Shown here one piece after another: positions 13,901 through 25,900 of a stretch of DNA of 64,000 nt; positions within the stretch are counted from its first letter, which is position 1; each line of letters starts with the position of its first letter. The translations under genes were made by a program, and so were the position numbers. This DNA is from Siphlonurus alternatus (Eukaryota > Arthropoda > Insecta > Ephemeroptera > Siphlonuridae). The notes below the pieces were generated by a model. It searched no databases. It was not told where the DNA came from and saw only the letters and a list, made by a program, of their open reading frames with translations. The stretch spans positions 13,765,971-13,829,970 of the forward strand of contig OX463785.1 of assembly GCA_949825025.1 (NCBI GenBank), read 5' to 3'.

Positions 13901-16900
13901 CGGTCACACCACCGACTTCGGTCACACCACCGACTTCGGTCACACCGCTCTATAAGAGCATGAAGAAAAAAGAACCGCGACTTTGAGGTTCACGTACGAC
14001 TTCGGTCACACCACCGACTTCGGTCACACCGCTCTATAAGAGCATGAAGAAAAAAGAACCGCGACCATGAGGTTCACGTACGACTTCGGTCACACCACCG
14101 ACTTCGGTCACATCACCGACTTCGGTCACACCGCTCTATAAGAGCATGAAGAAAAAAGAAACGCGACCATGAGGTTCACGTACGACTTCGGTCACACCAC
14201 CGACTTCGGTCACACCACCGACTTCGGTCACACCGCTCTATAAGAGCATGAAGAAAAAAGAACCGTGACTTTGAGGTTCACGTACGACTTCGGTCACACC
14301 ACCGACTTCGGTCACACCGCTCTATAAGAGCATGAAGAAAAAGAACCGCGACTTTGAGGTTCACGTACGACTTCGGTCACACCACCGACTTCGGTCACAC
14401 CGCTCTATAAGAGCATGAAGAATAAAGAACCGCGACCATGAGGTTCACGTACGACTTCACCACCGACTTCGGTCACACCACCGACTTCGGTCACACCGCT
14501 CTATAAGAGCATGAAGAAAAAAGAACCGCGACCATGAGGTTCACGTACGACTTCGGTCACACCACCGACTTCGGTCACACCACCGACTTCGGTCACACCG
14601 CTCTATAAGAGCATGAAGAAAAAAGAAACGCGACCATGAGGTTCACGTACGACTTCGGTCACACCACCGACTTCGGTCACACCACCGACTTCGGTCACAC
14701 CGCTCTATAAGAGCATGAAGAAAAAAGAACCGCGACTTTGAGGTTCACGTACGACTTCGGTCACACCACCGACTTCGGTCACACCGCTCTATAAGAGCAT
14801 GAAGAAAAAGAACCGCGACCATGAGGTTCACGTACGACTTCACCACCGACTTCGGTCACACCACCGACTTTGGTCACACCACCGACTTCGGTCACACCGC
14901 TCTATAAGAGCATGAAGAAAAAGAACCGCGACCATGAGTTACGAAAATAAAATAATCCCTCTTTTGAAAAGGAGAATTTACAGAAAAATTTTAGGGTTTG
15001 GGGGGCGCGGCAGGTACCAAAGCCCTGGGTGTAGTAAAGGGGTGTCAGGTGCTATCAGACTTTATGTTTTATCAAAAAGTCTGAGCCTCTTTCATTTCAT
15101 GAAAGACGACAGTGGCAGCCATCTGACAACCATGACGCAGTAATAGTGAAGACATTTGCTGAGAAAAAGTCGCAGTCGCCAAACTTTAACTCCTTCTCTG
15201 CAATTCCTTCTCCACGACTACCTCACAGTCCTCTACATCACCCAAATGTTTTGTTACCTGCCGCTAGTGTAACATATCATATCGAGCTGGACGTTATCAT
15301 TTTTCTAACATATATCCATTTCAGAGGCTTCAATAATTCTTTATTAATTATTATATGATAATTCGTGTTTTTATAAATTACAAAATTAGTTTGAAAAAAT
15401 GTAACATAACTTTTAAAACAAAACCAATATAAAATTATATTTTTTCTAATTAGTTAACATATTTTAAAATTAAAATTTAAGTAATTAAAAAACAAATTAA
15501 CTTTGTTGCCATCTCGTTTTGAATGTGAAAACTAATCGATAGTTTAATTATAATCTCTATATTAATTTTCAACAGAGTAACTGATGACGTATTGTCATAT
15601 TTAATGTTAAAGATAAAATAGAACAAAATTACAATTCTTTATATAGATAAGATATATATTATAATAAAAAACACTGTGAACGTCGTTATAAAAATATATT
15701 CAAAATTTCAAATTTGATTTTGTTTTTAAAAGATTCCAATTTTGACTAATACAGGTTCCAAGGGGACCAAGATCAAATGTATCAAATTGCACCATTTTTG
15801 ACGTCTGTGGTAAAATTTGAAGTAATGGGAAAAAAATTCCACTTTTAATTACCTTACAGCTCGCGACGGAGTAACGGAAAGGGATATAGGAGGAAAAGGA
15901 TGGTGGCTATACGGCCTCTTACGTGTCCCAGCATCCACTGAGGTGAGACTGAGGGAATAGTGGAAAACCTTACAGTCAGGTCGGACGAAAGAAGGGTTAA
16001 TTTATTCCTTTATTTGTAAAAAGAAATTAATAACATCTGGAAACGGCTGAGAAATTCAACAAATTTCATCGAAATTTGGACCCACCCTTACGAATTTGAA
16101 TATATTCAATCGACCAGCTCACGCTATAAGGCAAATAGAAAATTTCAGCGACGTTTATCCGCGTGTCGTCGATGGGACGTGGCGACTTGACTAAGGCTAA
16201 TACCCTGGCCAAAGTCACACATGCCATGTATAGCCGGCAGTCCTCGAGTACAATGGATTATAAGGAACAACACGAAAACCTGAGATGTTCGTGGCATGTG
16301 ATGCCATGTCGCATGACATTGGTGTAGTCGAGGTAGGTGTTGTACGAGGTAGTACGCCGTACCATAAGGGGCACAAGGTATGCCACTAGACTGTCAGGTT
16401 CGCGAACCACCTCAACTACACCACTCTATAAGAGCATCAAGAAAAAAGAACCGCGACCATGAGGTTCACGTACGACTTCGGTCACACCACCGACTTCGGT
16501 CACACCGCTCTATAAGAGCATGAAGAAAAAAGCATCACTGACTTCGGTCACACCACCGAATTCGGTCACACCACCGACTTCAGTCACACCACCGAATTCG
16601 GTCACACCACCGACTTCGGTCACACCACCGACTTCGGTCACACCGCTCTATAAGAGCATGAAGAAAAAAGAACCGCGACCATGAGGTTCACGTACGACTT
16701 CGGTCACACCACCGACTTCGGTCACACCACCGACTTCGGTCACACCGCTCTATAAGAGCATGAAGAAAAAAGAACCGCGACTTTGAGGTTCACGTACGAC
16801 TTCGGTCACACCACCGACTTCGGTCACACCGCTCTATAAGAGCATGAAGAATAAAGAACCGCGACCATGAGGTTCACGTACGACTTCACCACCGACTTCG

Positions 16901-19900
16901 GTCACACCACCGACTTCGGTCACACCACCGACTTCGGTCACACCACCGACTTCGGTCACACCGCTCTATAAGAGCATGAAGAAAAAAGAAACGCGACCAT
17001 GAGGTTCACGTACGACTTCGGTCACACCACCGACTTCGGTCACACCACCGACTTCGGTCACACCACCGACTTCGGTCACACCGCTCTATAAGAGCATGAA
17101 GAAAAAAGAACCGCGACTTTGAGGTTCACGTACGACTTCGGTCACACCACCGAATTCGGTCACACCGCTCTATAAGAGCATGAAGAAAAAAGAACCGCGA
17201 CCATGAGGTTCACGTACGACTTCGGTCACACCACCGACTTCGGTCACACCACCGACTTCGGTCACACCGCTCTATAAGAGCATGAAGAAAAAAGAAACGC
17301 GACCATGAGGTTCACGTACGACTTCGGTCACACCACCGACTTCGGTCACACCACCGACTTCGGTCACACCGCTCTATAAGAGCATGAAGAAAAAAGAACC
17401 GCGACTTTGAGGTTCACGTACGACTTCGGTCACACCACCGACTTCGGTCACACCGCTCTATAAGAGCATGAAGAAAAAGAACCGCGACTTTGAGGTTCAC
17501 GTACGACTTCGGTCACACCACCGACTTCGGTCACACCGCTCTATAAGAGCATGAAGAATAAAGAACCGCGACCATGAGGTTCACGTACGACTTCACCACC
17601 GACTTCGGTCACACCACCGACTTCGGTCACACCACCGACTTCGGTCACACCACCGACTTCGGTCACACCGCTCTATAAGAGCATGAAGAAAAAAGAAACG
17701 CGACCATGAGGTTCACGTACGACTTCGGTCACACCACCGACTTCGGTCACACCACCGACTTCGGTCACACCGCTCTATAAGAGCATGAAGAAAAAAGAAC
17801 CGCGACTTTGAGGTTCACGTACGACTTCGGTCACACCACCGACTTCGGTCACACCGCTCTATAAGAGCATGAAGAAAAAAGAACCGCGACCATGAGGTTC
17901 ACGTACGACTTCGGTCACACCACCGACTTCGGTCACATCACCGACTTCGGTCACACCGCTCTATAAGAGCATGAAGAAAAAAGAAACGCGACCATGAGGT
18001 TCACGTACGACTTCGGTCACACCACCGACTTCGGTCACACCACCGACTTCGGTCACACCGCTCTATAAGAGCATGAAGAAAAAAGAACCGCGACTTTGAG
18101 GTTCACGTACGACTTCGGTCACACCACCGACTTCGGTCACACCGCTCTATAAGAGCATGAAGAAAAAGAACCGCGACTTTGAGGTTCACGTACGACTTCG
18201 GTCACACCACCGACTTCGGTCACACCGCTCTATAAGAGCATGAAGAATAAAGAACCGCGACCATGAGGTTCACGTACGACTTCACCACCGACTTCGGTCA
18301 CACCACCGACTTCGGTCACACCACCGACTTCGGTCACACCGCTCTATAAGAGCATGAAGAAAAAAGAACCGCGACCATGAGGTTCACGTACGACTTCGGT
18401 CACACCACCGACTTCGGTCACACCACCGACTTCGGTCACACCGCTCTATAAGAGCATGAAGAAAAAAGAAACGCGACCATGAGGTTCACGTACGACTTCG
18501 GTCACACCACCGACTTCGGTCACACCACCGACTTCGGTCACACCGCTCTATAAGAGCATGAAGAAAAAAGAACCGCGACTTTGAGGTTCACGTACGACTT
18601 CGGTCACACCACCGACTTCGGTCACACCGCTCTATAAGAGCATGAAGAAAAAGAACCGCGACCATGAGGTTCACGTACGACTTCACCACCGACTTCGGTC
18701 ACACCACCGACTTCGGTCACACCACCGACTTCGGTCACACCGCTCTATAAGAGCATGAAGAAAAAGAACCGCGACCATGAGTTACGAAAATAAAATAATC
18801 CCTCTTTTGAAAAGGAGAATTTACAGAAAAATTTTAGGGTTTGGGGGGCGCGGCAGGTACCAAAGCCCTGGGTGTAGTAAAGGGGTGTCAGGTGCTATCA
18901 GACTTTATGTTTTATCAAAAAGTCTGAGCCTCTTTCATTTCATGAAAGACGACAGTGGCAGCCATCTGACAACCATGACGCAGTAATAGTGAAGACATTT
19001 GCTGAGAAAAAGTCGCAGTCGCCAAACTTTAACTCCTTCTCTGCAATTCCTTCTCCACGACTACCTCACAGTCCTCTACATCACCCAAATGTTTTGTTAC
19101 CTGCCGCTAGTGTAACATATCATATCGAGCTGGACGTTATCATTTTTCTAACATATATCCATTTCAGGGGCTTCAATAATTATTTATTAATTATATGATA
19201 ATTCGCGCTTTTATAAATTACAAAATTCGTTTTAAAAAATGAAACATTACTTTTGAAACAAAACCAATAAGAAATTATATTTTTTCTAATTAGTTAACAT
19301 ATTTTAATATTAAAATTTAAGTAATTAAAAAACAAATTAACTTTGTTGCCATCTCGTTTTGAAAGTGAAAACTAATCGATAATTTAATTATAATCTCTAT
19401 ATTAATTCTCAACAGAGTAACTGATGACGTATTGTCATATTTAATGTTAAAGATAAAATAGAACAAAATTACTATTCTTTATATAGATAAATAATAATGT
19501 ATAATATAAAACACTGTCAACGTCGTTATAAAAAAATATTCAAATTTTCAAATTTGATTTTGTTTTTAAAAGATTCCAGTGTTGACTAATAAAGGTTCCA
19601 AGGGGACCAAGATTAAATGTATCAAATTGCACCATTCTTGACGTCTGTGGTAAAATTTGAAGTAATGGGAAAAAAATTCTACTTTTAATTACCTTACAGC
19701 TCGCGACGGAGTAACGGAAAGGGATATAGGAGAAAAAGGATGGTGGCTATACGGCCTCTTACGTGTCCCAGCATCCACTGAGGTGAGACTGAGGGAACAG
19801 TGGTAAAAATTACAGTCAGGTCGGACGAAAGAAGAGTTAATTTATTCCTTTATTTGTAAAAAGAAATTAATAACATCTGGAAACGGCTGAGAAATTCAAC

Positions 19901-22900
19901 AAATTTCATCGAAATTTGGACCCACCCTTACGAATTTGAATATATTCTAACACTATATATATACGTTCTAGCAATTTTAAAAATTCACTAATACACAAAC
20001 TACAAATAAAATTATGTTTGATGTTTTTTTTAGTAAAATAGGTACTAGAGATTACTAGGGGTAGTCCAGGAGTATCCAGATACTATCAGACCTTAATATG
20101 ACAAGTCTGCGCCTCTTTCATATAAATTGGAAGTATGAAAGGTGACAGTGGCATCAGCTACCTGGGCACAAAGATGCAGTGTTGCCAGCAGAGTTTACTT
20201 GAGAATTTGTCGCAGTCGCCAAACATTAAAACTCCTTCTCAGCACCATCCACTGACAACACTACACCTCGCCTAGAGGCCCTTTGTGACCCCCGGTAATC
20301 TCTAGTACCTACCTTGCTAATTATTTAAAATTTGGATTAATTACCATCTTGAATTTAATTCCATTATAAAGTTTGTAGCATTTTCTTTCCAAATTACTTC
20401 TATTCAGAATTTGTAATTTTAAATTAAATTAATTGAATAAAATGTAATATCAGTAATGCAACATAACTAACATAATGTTTGAATTTTAAAATTTCTTAAT
20501 TTATTTAAATTTTAATTATATTAATTATTTAAAAGAAATTAATTTTGTTGCCATCTCGTATTAAATATTAAAACTAAAATATTATCATTTAATCATATGA
20601 TGATTCCCTATATCAATTTTTAGTACATTATATATGACGTAAAACATAAATGTTATGCTCAAATTAATGCTATACTCTCAAATTAAACTTCTGTTATAAA
20701 AAATGTCGAAATTTAAAACATGCTTTTATAATAATATTATATTAAAATTGATTGGAACCATTTGGAATCAGTCTTTAACTATTAATAAGAATAATAAGTC
20801 ATCATTTAAAATGTGACACATTCTATAAGATAAGGTTATAAAAATTTTCTTTCAAAACAGAGGAAATGATTTATAACTGCCCATTATCAACTTTTTTACC
20901 TCAACATTTGATATTATCAATGAAGGAACTCCATAAATAAAATTTCAGCAAAATAATTGCGAATATGGAAGAGTATAATATTAAAATAGTTATATTTACG
21001 TGCGCATGGCACTCCAACAACGTACTTTCGTCTGCTTTCTGTCCCGCCTCCCTACTTTTCCCCGGTGTCTAAAAACCTGCTGATTATTACGCGTTCGTTG
21101 TTTTTTTTGTCTTAAAAACAAAAATTGTCTTTGAAATTTGAAAACTAGCATGCAGGAGATATTCAGTATCGTCTCTTTATTCAATTATGTACCTAATCAC
21201 TAAAATGGTCCATAAAATATATATTATTTAATAAATATGAAACAGCAGTGAATTCAGAACAGAAAATAACAATACAATCACAATATATTTAAAGTAGTGT
21301 ACATAAATAAGGATACGCAAGCCGTCGAGCCTTATCTCCATTATCTGAATCGTTATACCATGATATTAAATTAAATACAACAACTTTTCAAGATATGATC
21401 ATGAAGATTGGTGGCCTAGTGGTAAAATGGTAAGTGGAAAATGGTAAAGTGATAATTAAAACTTCAACTTAGAGTTTTGGGTTCGATTCCCACTATGGTA
21501 AAATTTTTAATTTTCTAAAAATCTAAAACTCATCATAAGAAATAACTTATACGTGAAAAAAAATATATTTAATTAATTATTGTGACTATAATAATGATGA
21601 CACGTCATGGTCAAAACGTAGTATATTGTGCCATGGAACAACCTGCTTAAAAGCATGGAATTACAACCTGTGTATCAATATGACGTCACAACGCATCGTG
21701 GCTGTCGACGCATGTATACGATTTATAATCTGTATATTAAAAGGAACAACAAAAGACGAAAATGAGATCATCGTCGCAGCAAGTCCACGTGAAAAAATTA
21801 AATTCACGGCAAGACCATTGAAGACATGTCCATGAAAACCGTCGGTGAAACATTGACAAACCGGACAGAGGTAAAAAAAAAAAAAAAAATTGGATGATCG
21901 TCGTTGTCGCAGGACATGGTCGTCGCAACACAGTGACTCGATGAGACATAAATGTCAACGTCGCGCCCCATATGCACAGACGGCGGTCCACGAACAGAAT
22001 ACAATAATATGTATTATAAGGAGCAAGCGCAGAAATATAAAATGTTCATGGCAACGCGACGACTCGGTCATGACGTGACGTCGAATCGAGCAGCTCACGC
22101 TATAAGGCAAATAGAAAATTTCAGCGACGTTTATCCGTGTGTCGTCGATGGGACGTGGCGACTTGACTGAGGCTAATACCCTGGCCAAAGTCACACATGT
22201 CATGTATAGCCGGCAGTCCTCGAGTACAATGGATTATATGGAACAACACGAAAACCTGAGATGTTCGTGGCATGTGATGCCATGTCGCATGACATTGGTG
22301 TAGTCGAGATAGGTGTGGTACGAGATAGTACGCCGTACCATAAGGGGCACAAGGTACGCCACTAGACTGTCAGGTTCGCGAACCACCTCAACTACACCAC
22401 TCTATAAGAGCACCAAGAAAAAAGAACCGCGACCATGAGGTTCACGTACGACTTCGGTCACACCACCGACTTCGGTCACACCACCGACTTCGGTCACACC
22501 ACTCTATAAGAGCCTATAAAAAATCACCGCACCAAGAGGTTCACGTGCTTCCTCGTACCATCTCGACTACAACACTACTGGGGGTTGATTGAGGTGTGGT
22601 GTAGTCCCATTAGCTAAATGTTGTTGGAGAGTGTTTAGCGACAAACTCTCAGCAAACTCTTCTGACAGGACTGCATCCTAGTACCAGGTGCTAGTCTGAC
22701 GACATCTGGATACTCCTCAATACCCTCTTGTATTCTGTGGGATGGAAAGACTGGAAACAAAAGAACTTCAAGAAGAAAATCACCGCACCAAAAAAACGCT
22801 GCATTAGGGGGTAGTCTGGTAGTATTCAGTGTATCGTCAGACCACGTCACGTTCAGTGACAGAATATATTAGTACCTGGATGCTGGGATGAAACAGAAGA

Positions 22901-25900
22901 GGTTGTTGAGAACTTGCCATGTCGCTAACTTATAACAACCAACAACATCTCTACCTCGTCTCGTAGCTCTTCGACCCCCGGTAGTCTTTAGTACTATCGT
23001 GCAAGCAAAAGATTGGATATACAAAAGCTCTTCTTAAAATTTCATTTCTTTTTTAAAATATAAATCTATAAATATATTTTATTTATATATTAATATAACT
23101 TTTTTAAATAGAATAATTTAAAGAGCCTCTAAAATTCAATCATTCGCTTGCAGGATAGTACTAGAGACTAACGGGGGACCTACTCCTATTTCGTTGGAAA
23201 ACAGAACACATTTAATTTCTTTCAATAATGACATTTTACTTATTTTAAATTGATGGGTCATTAATTACTTTTAAAATATGTATAGTATTAAATTTACATT
23301 AAAAAAGTTTTTTTAATTTAAATTTCTTCAACTAAAGTAAGCATTAAATTATAAGAACTAGTTTTATTACCAACCAACTTTAAATATAAAAAATTAAATC
23401 TTATTAACTACTAATATTTTGAATTTATTTACAATAAATATTATTTATAACAGTAACCATTTCAATTTTCAGTATAATACTTCGTTCAAATACGTTTTTT
23501 GATGAATAGCTCAGTAATTCTATCATAAAATATCATTAGGCCCCAGAAAAATTTAGGTTAGTTTTGAAAATTACAGGGTCTATAGAGTTTGACTTTTTCT
23601 ACAACATATCAAAATTACGCCTTTTTACGCCCTGTGCTAACGCCGCCATTTAAAAAAATTGGCGGCCGGGAGGTTGCTCCATGTTTTAATTTTCTGTGCT
23701 CAATCTAATTATATTTTCGAAAATAAAAAAATACGAGGACGTAGCTGAAAATATACATCATTGATATCCTAAAAAATATTTTCAAATTTTGCATCAAAAC
23801 CCGCTAAAAAAAATAAATTCCCGAAAAAATTGAAATCGATCGTTGACATTTCTTCCATTTGTAGCCAAAGTTTTGGTTGTAACGAAAACTATGTCATTAT
23901 AAAATATTGCCTCTCGTTCTTTGTGAATTAGAAAATGCATCTACTTTGCCAGTAAATAAAAGTATCACATTTATCGTGATCTTTGGAAAAATTTCATTTT
24001 TGACTTCGTAGCATTATAAATATATTTTACATTTATAATTTTAAAGAAATTAATTTCTGTAAATTTTTATATAGATCTATATGAAAGAATTAAAAATTAT
24101 AAAAAAAAAGAAATTAATTTTGTTGCCGTCTCGTATTAAATATTAAAACTAAAATCTTTTCATTAAATTAAAAAAATTATTAAATAAATTTTCAGTGGAT
24201 TATTATTGACGTCTCGTGGTTAAAAAATCTGTCTCAAAATTAAAAACATAATATTATATTCACCGGCACACATTTTTTAAAATTAAATTAATTCTCGTTC
24301 ATCAAACTTCAATTCGGGAGTACCACTTTGATATGTTTTAAAATTTATCAATTAACGTGGGGAATTATTTTTATAAATGCAGCAAGATAAGGAAGAGCTG
24401 TTTCATTCAACAAATGAAATGAATCACCACATAATAATCTCTGGCGAATATTAAACGTTTGTTAAACTTTATCTCAACTTGCGAGATTATCAGTAAGGAA
24501 CTCTATGCATGTGACACAAATGTAAACAAATAATTACTGAGAAACTGTGGGAGAATATACTATATTAATTATATATTAAAGTTTTTAACGTTGGTATTAA
24601 AGTCAGCATATTTAATCACGTCGCCAGGCACTTGTGAACAATAATTATAGACGAGACTTTTTTCATGCAATGGTGAAGTTAAATTTAATTCAAATTACTT
24701 TGTTGTTGGATGCAGCAAATAATAATTGCTGAATAAATATTAATTTAAATAATATAATAATAATTACAAAATTATACGTGTTATAATATTATAATTATGT
24801 TTTTTGTATTCCGTATCGTTCAAAATAGCATTTTCGAACATATTATTTATTTTTTTTAATTTTTAATGAAACCCTATTGGGTACTTTTATTTACTAATTA
24901 CATACTACTTTGAAACCCCGAACCTTCCGAAACCCTAACTTGAGCGTTTCGCGGGCTCTTCTGGAACGGGGGCGGCCACGGCCTTGCAAATCCATCCCGG
25001 CATTTGCCTGCGGCTGAGGGAAACGTGGAAACCTCAGCCAGGATGGACGCTACAGCTTTTGTCAATGAACCGGAAGTGCAATGGTCCAAAGCCAGGGAAA
25101 CCACATGCAGGGCTAATCCTCTATTGTAGGGGGTATAGTCACTCCCTTCCGGCTTATGGAGACCCAATTCTGAATTCTGATTGGCTTAGAAATAACCCTT
25201 TTTGCTGAAACGCCTTCCTATTGGTTAAAAAGGGGTTATTTTCGTGTTGTTTACAAATTTCAACAATTCAATTTTTTTTGTAACGGTCGTGAGTGACTTT
25301 ACCCGGTTCAATAGAGGATTAGCCCTGACCACATGGTGGAAAAGCGCAACGTTTAACCCCTGGGTGGGAAACGTGGTTTTTGTTGAAAATGGTCACCCAT
25401 CCAACTACTAACCACGCGTGGCGTTGCTTGACTTCGGTGATCTGACGTGACCCGGTCAAGCGCACTGCGCCACACCTCCACATTATTTATTAAGATGTAG
25501 AAAATTAAATTTAAGCTCTCAAATTATAAAATAATGAAGCATGAAATTAATTAAGGCATAATTGTAGTTTCTAGGTCTTGCTTAATTAATCTACAGTTTG
25601 TAATTTATTATTTTTTTATTTTAATATTTTCATTTTTTTACGTACAATACGGTTTAATTAAAGAAATAGTGCTATTTTATTTTTCAGCTTGCGCATGTAT
25701 CATCTCTCTTATGTCCAAACTGTCCAATACTCGCAAACTCTCAATACATTTTTTTTTATTATTTTTTTGCGTCCACCAAAAACTAGAATGAACTATTAAT
25801 ATCAGTTACTTCGGAGTCAAAGAATATTTCCCTGCAAACGAATCGAATGAAATACTTTTTAAAAAATCGAGAATCGCTTATGGTTTGAGCAAATTCGGTC

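Larger units (their letters stand above)
18782..22560. repeat. Tandem unit, copy C, diverged and split
   Basis: Matches copies A and B with scattered substitutions to about 19,946 (GAATTTGAATATATTC), then resumes at about 22,087 (CAGCTCACGCTATAAGGC) and ends in a short satellite seed. The 2.1 kb between has no counterpart in A or B. It holds a MITE (20,041-20,309), a tRNA-derived SINE head and a diverged copy of the flank near 21,900-22,080. Either C gained this DNA or A/B derive from a copy that lost it. Confidence 0.85.

Noticed and set aside
11638..14938. 18-mer satellite read as a hexapeptide repeat (D-F-G-H-T-T)
   Set aside because: The frame meets TAA in CTCTATAAGAG in every block and block lengths shift the frame, so no long repeat protein exists.
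11638..18781. CRISPR-like array
   Set aside because: No unique spacers; both repeat and spacer are repeated, and the context is a eukaryotic intron.
21411..21495. Functional tRNA gene
   Set aside because: A and B boxes are good, but the spacing is too long and no acceptor stem or cloverleaf could be drawn; a SINE head or pseudogene is simpler.
21626..22203. Overlapping 60-84-aa ORFs on both strands
   Set aside because: They lie in repeat-derived DNA that duplicates the satellite flank, are mutually overlapping and contain no recognisable domain.
25391..25443. 5S rRNA gene
   Set aside because: Only the internal promoter part resembles 5S rRNA, with several mismatches, and it is fused to a SINE body.
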